Source: an uncultured Lachnospiraceae bacterium
GTDB lineage: Bacteria; Bacillota; Clostridia; Lachnospirales; Lachnospiraceae
Direction: 5' to 3'
Assembly (NCBI GenBank): GCA_902763335.1
Contig: CACWRR010000002.1
Coordinates: forward strand, 86,547 to 150,546
DNA length: 64,000 nt
Shown here: positions 9,312 to 19,327 of the stretch, one piece after another
How positions within the stretch are numbered: position 1 is the first letter of the stretch
How the letters are laid out: the number at the start of each line of letters is the position of its first letter
Program-made: the position numbers and the translations under genes
Notes under the pieces: generated by a model
The model's database searches: none
Told to the model about the DNA's origin: nothing
Seen by the model: the letters and a program-made list of their open reading frames with translations, nothing else

Positions 9312-10079
9312 ATGAATTCTGTCATTGCAAGAGGAGTGGAAATAGGAACAGGACGTCCGAAAATCTGCGTTTCCATTACAGGTAGAAACAGAGCAGAAAT
9401 TCTGCATCAAATAAATCAAATCAGTAATATGCCATTTGATATGGTAGAATGGAGAGTTGACTTTTTTGAGGAATTGACGGATTATATAGCTGTAAAAGAG
9501 ATGGTTTTGGATATAGACAGGCTGCTGATTAATAAGCCGATTATATTTACATTTCGTTCGTCTATGGAAGGCGGTCAAAAGTGGATTCCGGCGGAACAAT
9601 ACAGTGATCTTATACATACAGCGGTAGGTACGGGAGCAGTTGATATTGTAGATATAGAACTATTTATGGGTGATAAATTTGTTGAAAATCTAATATCAGC
9701 AGTTCACAGGCTGGGCGTAAAGGTGTTGGTGTCAAACCACGATTTTGATAAAACACCGTCGAGGGACAAGATTTTTGACAGACTTAAAAATATGGTTTAT
9801 ATCGGTGCGGATATTGCAAAGATAGCCGTTATGCCAAAGAACAAAAGTGATGTTCTTGAGCTGCTTTCAGCGACACTTGAGGCAGAGGAAAAGATTGATA
9901 TACCTGTAGTTACCATGTCGATGGGTAAGTGGGGAATGATATCAAGAATTTCAGGTGAATTTTTCGGCTCTGCTATTACATTTGGAGCAGGTTCTTCTGC
10001 ATCAGCACCGGGGCAGATTCCATCGGCGGATTTAAACAAAGTATTAAATATATTACATACCAATCTGGAGGTTAATTAA
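9312..10079 (+). CDS. aroD: type I 3-dehydroquinate dehydratase
   Basis: Converts 3-dehydroquinate to 3-dehydroshikimate through a Schiff base. The 255-residue product has the class I hallmarks: MVEWRVDFFE, FTFRSSMEGG, the catalytic His in VSNHDFDKTPS and the Schiff-base Lys in IAKIAVMPK, ending with GSSASAPGQ. The ATG chosen has GAGGAGGT about 8 nt upstream and gives the normal family length; an in-frame start 66 nt upstream would lie in the promoter. aroK follows with one base between the stop and the TTG start. Confidence 0.95.
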   Translation: MNSVIARGVEIGTGRPKICVSITGRNRAEILHQINQISNMPFDMVEWRVDFFEELTDYIAVKEMVLDIDRLLINKPIIFTFRSSMEGGQKWIPAEQYSDLIHTAVGTGAVDIVDIELFMGDKFVENLISAVHRLGVKVLVSNHDFDKTPSRDKIFDRLKNMVYIGADIAKIAVMPKNKSDVLELLSATLEAEEKIDIPVVTMSMGKWGMISRISGEFFGSAITFGAGSSASAPGQIPSADLNKVLNILHTNLEVN

Positions 10080-10080
10080 A

Positions 10081-10596
10081 TTGAATTACAATATTATGTT
10101 AATAGGGTTTATGGGAACAGGTAAAACAACTGTTTCCAGAAAATTATCAGAGACCATGAACATAAAAGAAGTTGACATGGATGCCTATATAGTGGAACAT
10201 GAAGGCAGAAGTATCAATGATATATTTAAGGATGATGGTGAAGAGACATTCAGGAACATAGAGACAGCGTGTCTGGTTGAGATACAGAAAACTACAGGGA
10301 AAATAGTATCCTGTGGAGGCGGTGCTGTTTTAAAAGATGAAAATGTAGAACTGATGAAGCAGAATGGTAAAATAGTGTTACTTACCGCAAAGCCTGAAAC
10401 AGTTTACAAAAGGGTGAAAAACAGTAAAGACAGACCGATATTAAATGGAAATATGAATGTGGAATTTATATCTGAACTGATGGCAAAAAGAGATTCGAGA
10501 TATCATGAAGTTGCAGATATTATAATAGCTACAGATGATAAGTCTCCGGATGAGATTTGCAGTGAAATCAAAATAAATTTGGATAAAATGGTATAA
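10081..10596 (+). CDS. aroK: shikimate kinase
   Basis: ATP-dependent 3-phosphorylation of shikimate. The 171-residue product has the Walker A loop GFMGTGKTT, the shikimate-binding VDMDAYI, the ETFRNIE segment and GGGAV of the Walker B region, and the lid Arg in KDRPILN. The start is a TTG with CTGGAGG 9 nt upstream, yielding the usual short leader before the P-loop; an internal ATG five codons later would clip the first strand. It is translated from the same transcript as aroD. Confidence 0.94.
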   Translation: MNYNIMLIGFMGTGKTTVSRKLSETMNIKEVDMDAYIVEHEGRSINDIFKDDGEETFRNIETACLVEIQKTTGKIVSCGGGAVLKDENVELMKQNGKIVLLTAKPETVYKRVKNSKDRPILNGNMNVEFISELMAKRDSRYHEVADIIIATDDKSPDEICSEIKINLDKMV

Positions 10597-10672
10597 AAAA
10601 GCAAAAAATAGTTGAAAAATAATAGATATTATTATAAACTGTATTGTATGAAGTTTAAGGAGGACAATTAGA

Positions 10673-11230
10673 ATGATATCAGCAGGCGATTTTAGAAATG
10701 GAATGACCATTGAGTTAGACAGCAATATATATCAGATTATTGAATTTCAGCATGTTAAGCCTGGAAAGGGTGCTGCGTTCGTAAGAACAAAATTAAAAAA
10801 TATTAAAGATGGTGGAGTAGTAGAGAAAACATTCAGACCTACAGAGAAATGTCCACAGGCAAGAATCGACAGAAATGATATGCAGTATCTGTACAATGAT
10901 GGTGATTTATATTATTTCATGGACAACACAACATATGAGCAGATTGCATTAGGTGTAGAGCAGATTGGTGATTCACTTAAGTTTGTTAAGGAAAATGAGA
11001 TGGTTAAGATTTGTTCACATAACGGAAATGTATTTGCGATTGAGCCACCTTTATTCGTTGAGTTAGAGATTACAGAGACAGAGCCTGGATTCAAGGGTGA
11101 TACAGCTACAGGTGCTACAAAGCCGGCTATAGTTGAGACAGGTGCTCAGGTTAATGTTCCTTTATTCATCGAGCAGGGTGAGAAGATTAAGATTGATACA
11201 AGAACAGGTGAATATTTATCACGAGTTTAA
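10673..11230 (+). CDS. efp: translation elongation factor P
   Basis: EF-P relieves ribosome stalling at polyproline stretches by binding between the P and E sites. The 185-residue product has the three-barrel architecture: the N-terminal KOW-like domain with the modifiable Lys in the loop KPGKGAAF, an OB domain, and a C-terminal OB domain ([18 protein letters not shown], then [12 protein letters not shown]). AAGGAGG precedes the ATG. A possible promoter (TTGAAA at 10612, TATAAA at 10633, a short 15-base spacer) is weak. Codon use is biased to highly expressed codons. A strong terminator follows. Confidence 0.97.
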   Translation: MISAGDFRNGMTIELDSNIYQIIEFQHVKPGKGAAFVRTKLKNIKDGGVVEKTFRPTEKCPQARIDRNDMQYLYNDGDLYYFMDNTTYEQIALGVEQIGDSLKFVKENEMVKICSHNGNVFAIEPPLFVELEITETEPGFKGDTATGATKPAIVETGAQVNVPLFIEQGEKIKIDTRTGEYLSRV

Positions 11231-11295
11231 ATCTGATATTAATTTGAATTTTATATATGTAATAGGCATTGATGATTGCGGTGCTTATAACATTG

Positions 11296-11333
11296 AAAAA
11301 CGGCAGGACAATTATTTGAACTGCCGTTTTTTT
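11296..11333 (+). terminator. terminator of efp
   Basis: An 11-bp perfect stem (11296-11306 with 11321-11331; core CGGCAG/CTGCCG), a 14-nt loop and a run of seven T residues. Confidence 0.9.
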
Positions 11334-11374
11334 AACTTGATTATTTTTTTAATCTATTATAGAATAATAGAGAT

Positions 11375-11446
11375 GCATCCGTAGCTCAGTGGATAGAGCA
11401 CTGGCCTCCGGAGCCAGGTGCGTGAGTTCGACTCTCATCGGATGCA
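11375..11446 (+). tRNA. tRNA-Arg (anticodon CCG)
   Basis: A complete cloverleaf: acceptor stem GCATCCG/CGGATGC, D-arm GCTC/GAGC, anticodon stem CTGGC/GCCAG around loop CTCCGGA (anticodon CCG, reading CGG), a 4-nt variable loop, and a T-arm GTGAG/CTCAT around TTCGACT. The discriminator base is A. The 3' CCA is not encoded. It sits alone between the efp terminator and a convergent gene. Confidence 0.95.
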
Positions 11447-11464
11447 TTCAATAAATCAAATCAT

Positions 11465-12424
11465 TTAGGTCACAATTTTGTCGATATTTCTTTTGTATAT
11501 GTATACGTGGTTTGACAAAACCTCACTGTCTGTGACTTCTTCACGATTCACATCCTGAACCATAAGAGAAAGCTCGTTTTTTAATAATCCCTCTACAATA
11601 GGAACAAGAATAACTTCATGTACACTGCTTGGTAATATATATAAATCGGATTTTACTTTTTCGGCGAAATCTTTTAAGACATTTTTGTAGAAAATGCAGG
11701 CAGCACCGTACATTTTTTGAGAATTTGTGAGAACATACATTTCAACAGGCTTGTTAGCCATGTTCAGAGTATCAAGAATTTTATCAGCTTCATCCTCAAC
11801 TGAAATATCCATAGGTATTTTCCCTTCAATTTGCTGGCGTTGTAAATCGCTTGCAAACATTTCGCGTATAATATCATTCATGTTACGTATTTCTGCCGGA
11901 AGTATCCTTGGTGTATTCTGGTAGGATGCCTTTACAATATCTTCTGTTGTGACATTCCACATATCCATGTGACTGTTATGAATAAGAGCAGTAGCACTTC
12001 CGAGATAATCACTGTCTATTATACAGTAAAATACAAGAGCCAGATCCATGTTTAGTACATGGGGAATATCGTTTAAAAGCCGTATATTCTTTTTGGCATT
12101 GATAACCTTATATACAATATGACTGCTTATATTTTGAAAATTTTTAAACAGTTCTATATCAAATTCAAGCTCATTGCTGTGTTCTTCATACAGTGAAAAT
12201 ATTTCATGTATAATATCACCGAGAGGTTTCCCGTTTTTATAATCATCATAGTACTGATTGAGATAGATGGTCGGCGAGATGTTTGAAATATCATCTGTAA
12301 TGGTAAGTGCATCATATTCAATGTCGTTTGTTTTAAGAATCTTACTTATATTAACATTTTTCTCCTTTCCTAATATTTTGATAATGCTGGATTTTACGTA
12401 ATCCAGAAATTCAGAGTAATTCAT
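11465..12424 (-). CDS. DUF5688 family protein
   Basis: The 319-residue product begins MNYSEFLDYVKSS and contains YLNQYYDDYKNG, an FALVFYCI-like segment, and the C-terminal pattern MYVLTNSQKMYGAACIFY followed by YILPSSVHEVILVP. I recognise this as DUF5688, a family of unknown function that is numerous in Lachnospiraceae. It has no signal peptide or membrane segment, so it is probably cytosolic. The start was chosen because AAGGAG lies about 10 nt upstream and a consensus promoter lies inside the longer upstream reading frame, making that extension untranslated leader. It ends 19 bases from the tRNA, which it faces convergently. Confidence 0.75.
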   Translation of the reverse strand: MNYSEFLDYVKSSIIKILGKEKNVNISKILKTNDIEYDALTITDDISNISPTIYLNQYYDDYKNGKPLGDIIHEIFSLYEEHSNELEFDIELFKNFQNISSHIVYKVINAKKNIRLLNDIPHVLNMDLALVFYCIIDSDYLGSATALIHNSHMDMWNVTTEDIVKASYQNTPRILPAEIRNMNDIIREMFASDLQRQQIEGKIPMDISVEDEADKILDTLNMANKPVEMYVLTNSQKMYGAACIFYKNVLKDFAEKVKSDLYILPSSVHEVILVPIVEGLLKNELSLMVQDVNREEVTDSEVLSNHVYIYKRNIDKIVT

Positions 12425-12545
12425 ATCCCCTGTTCTCCTTTTCTTTGTATTTGCAACCATTTTATATGGGTATGCACTTGGAAATTGATCGATTCTGATC
12501 GTGAAATAATTTGAAATTAAATTAGATCTGACTAGATACAAAATA

Positions 12546-12574
12546 TTTATATCACACAACATAAACAATGTCAA
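12546..12574 (-). promoter_or_regulatory. strong promoter of the DUF5688 gene (leftward)
   Basis: On the minus strand a perfect TTGACA (12569-12574), 17 bases and TATAAA (12546-12551). The transcript would carry a leader of roughly 115 nt before the DUF5688 start. Confidence 0.78.
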
Positions 12575-12608
12575 GCACAAAAAACATTATTGCAATTTTA
12601 ACTTTGAT

Positions 12609-12637
12609 TTGATAGAATTATTAAGGTTTTATATAGC
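12609..12637 (+). promoter_or_regulatory. possible promoter of the membrane protein gene
   Basis: TTGATA (12609-12614), 17 bases, TATAGC (12632-12637). The -10 is weak; it is kept because the gene needs a start between divergent units. Confidence 0.4.
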
Positions 12638-12687
12638 TGAAAATGTAGAATAAAGACAAATGAAATTGTTCAGAAATGGAGAATAGT

Positions 12688-13806
12688 ATGAGTTCAAAAA
12701 AATCGAAAAAGAGAAATAATTCCAGATCACAGAATTTAAAAAACAACAGATTGAAATATATGGAAGATGAAGATAAGGAGCTTGATGAATTGGAAGAGAT
12801 AATTTCTAAATCAGAAGCTGAAAGCAAAGAAAATGAAAACAGTGATGATAATGAAGAAAATTATATAACAGATGGTTATCTTAACGACGAATCATATGAA
12901 GATATAGAGGAGAGCGTTGAGGAGACATCTGATGAAAATTCTTTGGAGGATGAGGAAGAGGAGAATGAAGATTTTTTTGCTTCACTTGACGCAAAGGATG
13001 AAGAAGTAAAGACGTTTAAAGAGAGAAAATCAAAAAATACAAAGAAAATTTTACCGGATAATTTAAATGAATTTATAAAGGATAATCTTAAATGTGTAAT
13101 ATGTGGTTCTATAATAGGTGTTCTGACTATTGCATTAATTATCGCACTTGCATTTGACAGATCCGGCAAAGATTCATCAGGAGATGCAAAAGTTCATACC
13201 AGCGGAAACATTACAAAAGATATGCTGCAGGAGACAGGTGACAAGGCAATAGTGGAACTGGTAAATAATTATTTTACTGCCCTTACAGAGGGAAACCTTA
13301 ATAAACTCTCAGAAATTATGGATTCAGTTGACGGCATATCGGCTGATACATTAAAGGCAGAGGGTGAATATATAGAAGAATATAAAAATGTGAAATGTTA
13401 TGTTAAGGACGGCTTAAATAAAAATGAGTATGTTGTTTATGTTTATTATGAAAATAAAATATTAAACATTGATACATTAGCACCGGGAGCTATAATTTTA
13501 TATGTCAAAAAAGATGCGGCATCAAATGAATATAAAATTCAGAGCAACATAAATGATGATAAAATTTCAAAATATATAAAGAAACTTTCAAAGGAAAAGG
13601 ATATTATTAATTTCAATAAAGAAGTTGATGATAAACTTGATAAGGCGTGCATTGAAGATCCGGATTTAAAAGCATTGCGAGATGCGCTTATTTCGTCAGG
13701 AAATGAAGAGGCTTCATCAGAGAGCGGTTCTGATTCACAGGAGACACAGCCACAGAATGAGACAACCGTACCGGAGCAGACAACATCTGTAGCCGCAGGT
13801 GAGTAA
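12688..13806 (+). CDS. single-pass membrane protein with acidic N-terminus and extracellular domain
   Basis: The family is not recognised by name. The 372-residue product has a basic Ser/Lys/Arg start (MSSKKSKKRNN), a very acidic low-complexity region (about residues 30-115, rich in Glu, Asp and Ser), one transmembrane helix (about 133-155, CVICGSIIGVLTIALIIALAF-like), and an outside domain (about 175-330) whose NNYFTALTEGNLNKLSEIMD start resembles the NTF2-like fold of small Firmicutes surface proteins. A Ser/Gln/Thr-rich tail ends it. The start shown follows GGAG by 6 nt; an ATG within that Shine-Dalgarno core is in frame and would add four residues. No function can be given. Similar architectures are common in Lachnospiraceae. 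Confidence 0.7.
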   Translation: MSSKKSKKRNNSRSQNLKNNRLKYMEDEDKELDELEEIISKSEAESKENENSDDNEENYITDGYLNDESYEDIEESVEETSDENSLEDEEEENEDFFASLDAKDEEVKTFKERKSKNTKKILPDNLNEFIKDNLKCVICGSIIGVLTIALIIALAFDRSGKDSSGDAKVHTSGNITKDMLQETGDKAIVELVNNYFTALTEGNLNKLSEIMDSVDGISADTLKAEGEYIEEYKNVKCYVKDGLNKNEYVVYVYYENKILNIDTLAPGAIILYVKKDAASNEYKIQSNINDDKISKYIKKLSKEKDIINFNKEVDDKLDKACIEDPDLKALRDALISSGNEEASSESGSDSQETQPQNETTVPEQTTSVAAGE

Positions 13807-13834
13807 ATTTACCAATTGATGTATTAAGAGTTTC

Positions 13835-13863
13835 TTGACATTATTATGCATAAAACTTATAAT
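13835..13863 (+). promoter_or_regulatory. consensus promoter of gdhA
   Basis: Perfect TTGACA (13835-13840), 17 bases, perfect TATAAT (13858-13863). The leader to gdhA is about 143 nt. It has no hairpin with a T-run and no riboswitch that I recognise. Confidence 0.88.
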
Positions 13864-14001
13864 ATATTCATGGAATTTACAGATAAAATTTCATAAGCTA
13901 AATACACTGCTTTCCCTGCAAAACATTCGATAAAGATAATAATGTGTTTGATGTTAGGTCAGAAGAGTGGTGCATAAATATGTAAAATTTATAAAAATTA
14001 A

Positions 14002-15348
<1,347 letters not shown>

Positions 15349-15404
15349 TATCTGATAAACTATGAGAAATGCGGACTTTGGTCCGTTGCTCGCATAAATT
15401 TAAG

Positions 15405-15439
15405 ATGCCCCGTAGTTGTAATACTCACGGGGCATTTTG
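15405..15439 (+). terminator. terminator of gdhA
   Basis: A 9-bp perfect GC-rich stem (ATGCCCCGT with ACGGGGCAT), a 13-nt loop and a short T-tract (four T, then GAGTTT). A second hairpin (CGGAC-TTTG-GTCCG at 15373-15386) precedes it. Confidence 0.75.
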
Positions 15440-15482
15440 AGTTTATATAAACCGGTGAAAAAAGGAATTTGTGAGGTGCATT

Positions 15483-16766
15483 ATGAATAAAGAGAAAGGG
15501 TTGTTTACCGAATTATTAGTAATAACTGTAATACCTCTCATGATATTGGCAATTACAGTTACTGTCTTATGCAATGAAAGATTCACAAAAACTATATATG
15601 GACAGGTTGAAAAGGAATTAAAAGATATAGCAGTTTCGGTACTGGATACATATGATATGGCATATCCGGGAAATTATACAATGGTGGAAGATGAGAAAAC
15701 TATCCGGGTGTATAAAGGTAAAAATGAAATAACAGGGGACAATACATTTATTGATTCGTTAAAAGAAGATACGGGAATAGACATTACTATATATTATTAT
15801 AATACGAGAATACTTACGACACTGTATAATGATGGCAAACGGCTTGTTGGAACTTATTGCAGTTCAGTTGTCGAAAATGATGTACTTGAAAAGAAAAAAT
15901 CAAATTTTTATAAAAGTGTTTATTTAGGTGAAGAAGAATATTTTGCGTATTATCAGCCTGTTTTTAATGCTGATAATGAGTGCGTCGGAATTGTTTTTAC
16001 AGGGAAACCTGTAGCTAAAATAAAAAAAGAAATAAATATGAATTTGATTCCGCTTGTTACGGTTATCATCATATTTATATTAATAATCGTGATATTGTGT
16101 TTGAGATATACAAACAGAATTTTAAAATACATTAAAAGTTTAAAAAATTTTATGGGACAGATTGCAAATGGAAATCTGTCTACGGAACTTAACGCTGAAA
16201 TTTTGAAAAGAAATGATGAAATCGGAACTATGGGACGTTCTGCCGTGGAAATGCAAAATTCTCTCAGAGTTTATGTAGAACAGGATGTTCTTACAAAAAT
16301 TAATAACAGGCGTTATGGTGAGAAGATGTTGTCTAAGATATTGCGTGAATCACAAAAAAATGGTGTAAAATTTACAGTTGCAATAGGAGACATAGATTAT
16401 TTTAAGAAAGTTAATGATACATATGGACATGAATGTGGAGACATGGTGTTAAAAAAGGTGGCTTTTGTTTTAAGAAAAAATATGCAGTCAAACGGATTTG
16501 TCGCACGTTGGGGCGGGGAAGAATTTTTGCTGGTGTTTTATGATTGCGATTTGGAAAAGTCAGTTGAAATATTGAAAAATATTTCAGAAGAGATAAATAA
16601 TATGAATATGTTTTATGACGGAAAGGAAGTCAGCATAACCATGACATTCGGGGTGACTCAGGGTGACAGTTCAAAGAAGGAACATATCATAATAAAAGAG
16701 GCTGATGACAGGCTGTATGTCGGAAAGAAAACAGGAAGAAACAGGATAATTGATAGAAATGTATAA
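15483..16766 (+). CDS. membrane diguanylate cyclase (Cache-like, HAMP, GGDEF)
   Basis: Makes c-di-GMP from two GTP. The 427-residue product has a transmembrane helix (about 8-30), a roughly 155-residue extracytoplasmic sensor domain of Cache-like type, a second helix (about 187-208), a HAMP-like linker (KNFMGQIANGNLSTEL ... NDEIGTMGRSAVEMQNSL) and a GGDEF domain with DVLTKINNRR, DIDYFKKVNDTYGHECGD and an intact active site RWGGEEF (about 340-346). The inhibitory RxxD site before GGEEF is absent, so no I-site feedback is expected. The ligand is unknown. The start follows GAGGTG with short spacing. Its 3' end overlaps the next gene by 8 nt, which suggests translational coupling with the SPL-like cassette. 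Confidence 0.88.
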   Translation: MNKEKGLFTELLVITVIPLMILAITVTVLCNERFTKTIYGQVEKELKDIAVSVLDTYDMAYPGNYTMVEDEKTIRVYKGKNEITGDNTFIDSLKEDTGIDITIYYYNTRILTTLYNDGKRLVGTYCSSVVENDVLEKKKSNFYKSVYLGEEEYFAYYQPVFNADNECVGIVFTGKPVAKIKKEINMNLIPLVTVIIIFILIIVILCLRYTNRILKYIKSLKNFMGQIANGNLSTELNAEILKRNDEIGTMGRSAVEMQNSLRVYVEQDVLTKINNRRYGEKMLSKILRESQKNGVKFTVAIGDIDYFKKVNDTYGHECGDMVLKKVAFVLRKNMQSNGFVARWGGEEFLLVFYDCDLEKSVEILKNISEEINNMNMFYDGKEVSITMTFGVTQGDSSKKEHIIIKEADDRLYVGKKTGRNRIIDRNV

Positions 16767-17757
16767 TAAATTTTTTTCACATATTTATGTTGAGAGACAG
16801 GCTTTAGAATACGAAACAACAGGACTTATACTTAAAAAATTTAAAAATTCGGAAATAATATATATAGACCACTATAAGGATGTGTTTTCAAGAAAGCATC
16901 AGGATTTCATGCACCAGAAAAACTGTCAGTCAATTATACTGGCGGTTAATAATGAGAAAAGCGTATATAAGGGTGCGCCTGTATGCCAGAGCTTTGGAAA
17001 TGAACATTTTTACTATTGCTCCAATATAAAAAATTGTATATTTGATTGTGAGTACTGTTATCTTCAGGGCATGTATACTTCGGCAAATATTGTTATATAT
17101 GTAAATATTGAAGACATATTTAAAGAAGTTGACAGTATTGCAGAAAAACATCCGGTGTATCTGTGTATATCATATGATACGGATCTGATTGCGCTTGATG
17201 GAATAACCGGATTTCTGGCAAAATGGAACGATTATGTGTGTAAGCGTAAAAATATTACCATTGAACTCAGGACGAAATGCGGATACAGCAGTTTTATAGA
17301 AAATTTCAGTAATTACATAAATGATAATATGATTTTTGCATGGACATTATCACCAGATTTTGTTATTAACAGGTACGAACATAAAACAGCGCAATTAAAA
17401 CAAAGATTAAAAGCCGTAAATTATGTGATAAATAACGGAGGCAGGATTCATTTGTGCTTTGACCCTTTAATTTATTGCGAAGACTTTGAACAGGTTTATG
17501 GGGAAATGTTTAAAGAGGTATTTTCAGCCATTGACAGTACGAAGGTTGAGGGTGTGAGTATAGGTACATTCAGAATATCAAAGGCCTACCTCAAAAATAT
17601 GCGAAAAAACAGGGTCAGTGCGGTTACATACTATCCCTATGAATGTCATAACGGTGTATATGAATATGGTGATGAAATAAACAGTAAAATGCTGGGATTT
17701 GCGAGAGAAAAAATAGAGGAATATATTTCAGCAGATATAATATTTGAAGGAAATTAA
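16759..17757 (+). CDS. SPL-family radical SAM protein
   Basis: Related to spore photoproduct lyase (SplB), which uses SAM and a 4Fe-4S cluster to reverse the thymine dimer of UV-irradiated spores. The 332-residue product keeps the cluster motif Cys93-X3-Cys97-X2-Cys100 in NCIFDCEYCYLQGM, including the Tyr residues around the last Cys, and IVIYVNIEDIF as in SplB. However, in my alignment the H-donor Cys of SplB (Cys141 in B. subtilis) is Tyr139 in SYDTDLIALD; a Cys lies three residues earlier. It may therefore be a divergent lyase or act on another substrate. The start overlaps the cyclase stop; the ribosome binding site is weak. SDR, Rossmann-like and PfkB-like genes follow. Confidence 0.8.
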   Translation: MYNKFFSHIYVERQALEYETTGLILKKFKNSEIIYIDHYKDVFSRKHQDFMHQKNCQSIILAVNNEKSVYKGAPVCQSFGNEHFYYCSNIKNCIFDCEYCYLQGMYTSANIVIYVNIEDIFKEVDSIAEKHPVYLCISYDTDLIALDGITGFLAKWNDYVCKRKNITIELRTKCGYSSFIENFSNYINDNMIFAWTLSPDFVINRYEHKTAQLKQRLKAVNYVINNGGRIHLCFDPLIYCEDFEQVYGEMFKEVFSAIDSTKVEGVSIGTFRISKAYLKNMRKNRVSAVTYYPYECHNGVYEYGDEINSKMLGFAREKIEEYISADIIFEGN

Positions 17758-17784
17758 AAAAGAGAAATTTGTGTGGAGGCAAAT

Positions 17785-18495
17785 ATGAAGGCAGCGATTG
17801 TTACGGGTGTCACATCCGGTATAGGAAAGGCAATTTCAGGGATGCTTATAAAACAGGGCTATGATGTGTATGGATTTGGACGTGATTTCAGTAAAATCGA
17901 ACATGATAAAGAGCTGAATCAGATGAAGAAGTTTCAAATCGATTTGACAGATATAGGTTTGCTGACAGAAACCTTAAAGAAAATAAAAAAAGAAGCTGAC
18001 ATATTTCTGGTTGTAAATAATGCCGGAGTAGCATATTTTTCATTGCATGAGGAAATGAATCCTCAAAAAATACATGAAATGGTATGTGTGAATCTGGAAG
18101 TGCCTATGGTAATCAGCCAGCTTTTAATGCGTGATTTAAAGAAAAATAAGGGAACGATAATAAATATTTCTTCAGTCACGGCAAAGAAAACTAATACCTA
18201 TGGCTGCTGCTATGGAGCTACTAAGGCGGGAATCACAAGCTTTTCAAACAGTTTATTTGAGGAGAACAGAAAATATGGTGTCAGGGTGATTACAATACAT
18301 CCTGATATGACCATGTCTGAATTGTACAGAAACGCAGATTTTGATGTGGGAGAATCAGCGGATTCATATATTTTACCGGAGGAAGTTGCTTCTACGGTGA
18401 AATGGGTATTAGAACAGAGAGACGGACTGGTAGTCACGGATATTACCGTGCGTCCGCAGAAGCATTTATTATCCAAAGGGAAAAGACGAAAATGA
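17785..18495 (+). CDS. SDR family NAD(P)-dependent oxidoreductase
   Basis: Classical short-chain dehydrogenase of 236 residues: the cofactor loop TGVTSGIGKAI, VNNAGVA, the catalytic Ser in NISSVTAKK and the Tyr-X3-Lys in CYGATKAG. After the active site come HPDMTMSEL and a C-terminal VTDITVRPQ. The Arg of GFGRD after strand 2 suggests NADP(H). The substrate is unknown. GTGGAGG lies 6 nt before the ATG; the GTG of that sequence is in frame. The stop overlaps the next start in an ATGA arrangement, so the two products are probably made together. Confidence 0.85.
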   Translation: MKAAIVTGVTSGIGKAISGMLIKQGYDVYGFGRDFSKIEHDKELNQMKKFQIDLTDIGLLTETLKKIKKEADIFLVVNNAGVAYFSLHEEMNPQKIHEMVCVNLEVPMVISQLLMRDLKKNKGTIINISSVTAKKTNTYGCCYGATKAGITSFSNSLFEENRKYGVRVITIHPDMTMSELYRNADFDVGESADSYILPEEVASTVKWVLEQRDGLVVTDITVRPQKHLLSKGKRRK

Positions 18496-19301
18496 ATATA
18501 TATGACAGAATAATTGAATTGAAACAAATGAGAAACTGTTATGAAATGTGGGAGGAATACAGGGGAAATCTTACTTCATATATTATAAAACATGTGTCGG
18601 CAGGAGATGAGATAGCAGTATTTGGAGCAGGAAGGTGCGGAGACATAGATTTAAAATTACTTTCGGATGCCGGAGCGCGTATCAGTCTTTTTGATAATGA
18701 TTATGATGCCATGTCAGAGGCGGTAGAGTATTATGGTATTGATGCGGAATGTATCCTATGTGATTTTGTCGGTATATTTCCGGATGAATACAGAGAGATT
18801 CAGGATATAGTCGTTCACGAATTGAGAAGACATAACTCTATAGAAAAGGCTGCGTGCGAAGTGTATAAATATCTTCAGGGAGTGTATGCAGCACTTTCTG
18901 ATAAAACACCTGCATTTGGTGAACAGTGCTTTGATATGGGCATATGTGCCGGAGTATGCAGCCAGATAAATAATACGGCAGCGTGGATATGGGAGGCAGT
19001 GTGTAACACATTTCAATATACAGATGATGAAATATTTAATCTGATTAAAGAAAATAATTCTAAATGTGTGGAAAAATTTCACGGTGCAATAATTAATTCT
19101 GTAAAAGGAAAATTTATAGCGGTAAATGAGATTGAAAGATATGGAGTACAGGGCAGCGTTGAGGGAGCGTGGCAGGCTATAAATGATATAAAAAAATCAG
19201 ATAAAATTAAAGTAATAGATGAAAAAATGTGTGACTGGATTTATAATAATAATATAAAATATAGGATGCTTATACAGTATGCAGAAAAATGCATTAGATA
19301 A
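18492..19301 (+). CDS. unrecognised Rossmann-like protein, methyltransferase-like
   Basis: I do not recognise the family. The 269-residue product has a Rossmann-type strand and glycine loop followed by an acidic end of strand 2 (VFGAGRCGDIDLKLLSDAG, then LFDNDYDAM), the pattern of SAM-dependent methyltransferases with an unusual GRCGDID. A second conserved-looking block is Cys-rich (CFDMGICAGVCSQINNTAAW). There is no membrane segment. The start lies in an ATGA overlap with the SDR gene, with AAAGGGAAAAG upstream, so it is almost certainly co-translated with it. It could be a methyltransferase or a dinucleotide-binding protein. A fold prediction would settle which. Confidence 0.6.
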   Translation: MNIYDRIIELKQMRNCYEMWEEYRGNLTSYIIKHVSAGDEIAVFGAGRCGDIDLKLLSDAGARISLFDNDYDAMSEAVEYYGIDAECILCDFVGIFPDEYREIQDIVVHELRRHNSIEKAACEVYKYLQGVYAALSDKTPAFGEQCFDMGICAGVCSQINNTAAWIWEAVCNTFQYTDDEIFNLIKENNSKCVEKFHGAIINSVKGKFIAVNEIERYGVQGSVEGAWQAINDIKKSDKIKVIDEKMCDWIYNNNIKYRMLIQYAEKCIR

Positions 19302-19327
19302 TTGTGAAATTAGAAATGAGGGTTAAT

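Noticed and set aside
10612..10640. Strong promoter for efp
   Set aside because: TTGAAA and TATAAA are only 15 bases apart, so this was kept as a weak possibility in the efp entry and not listed as a feature.
12425..12580. N-terminal extension of the DUF5688 protein
   Set aside because: A consensus promoter and Shine-Dalgarno site downstream of the longer start show this is leader RNA.
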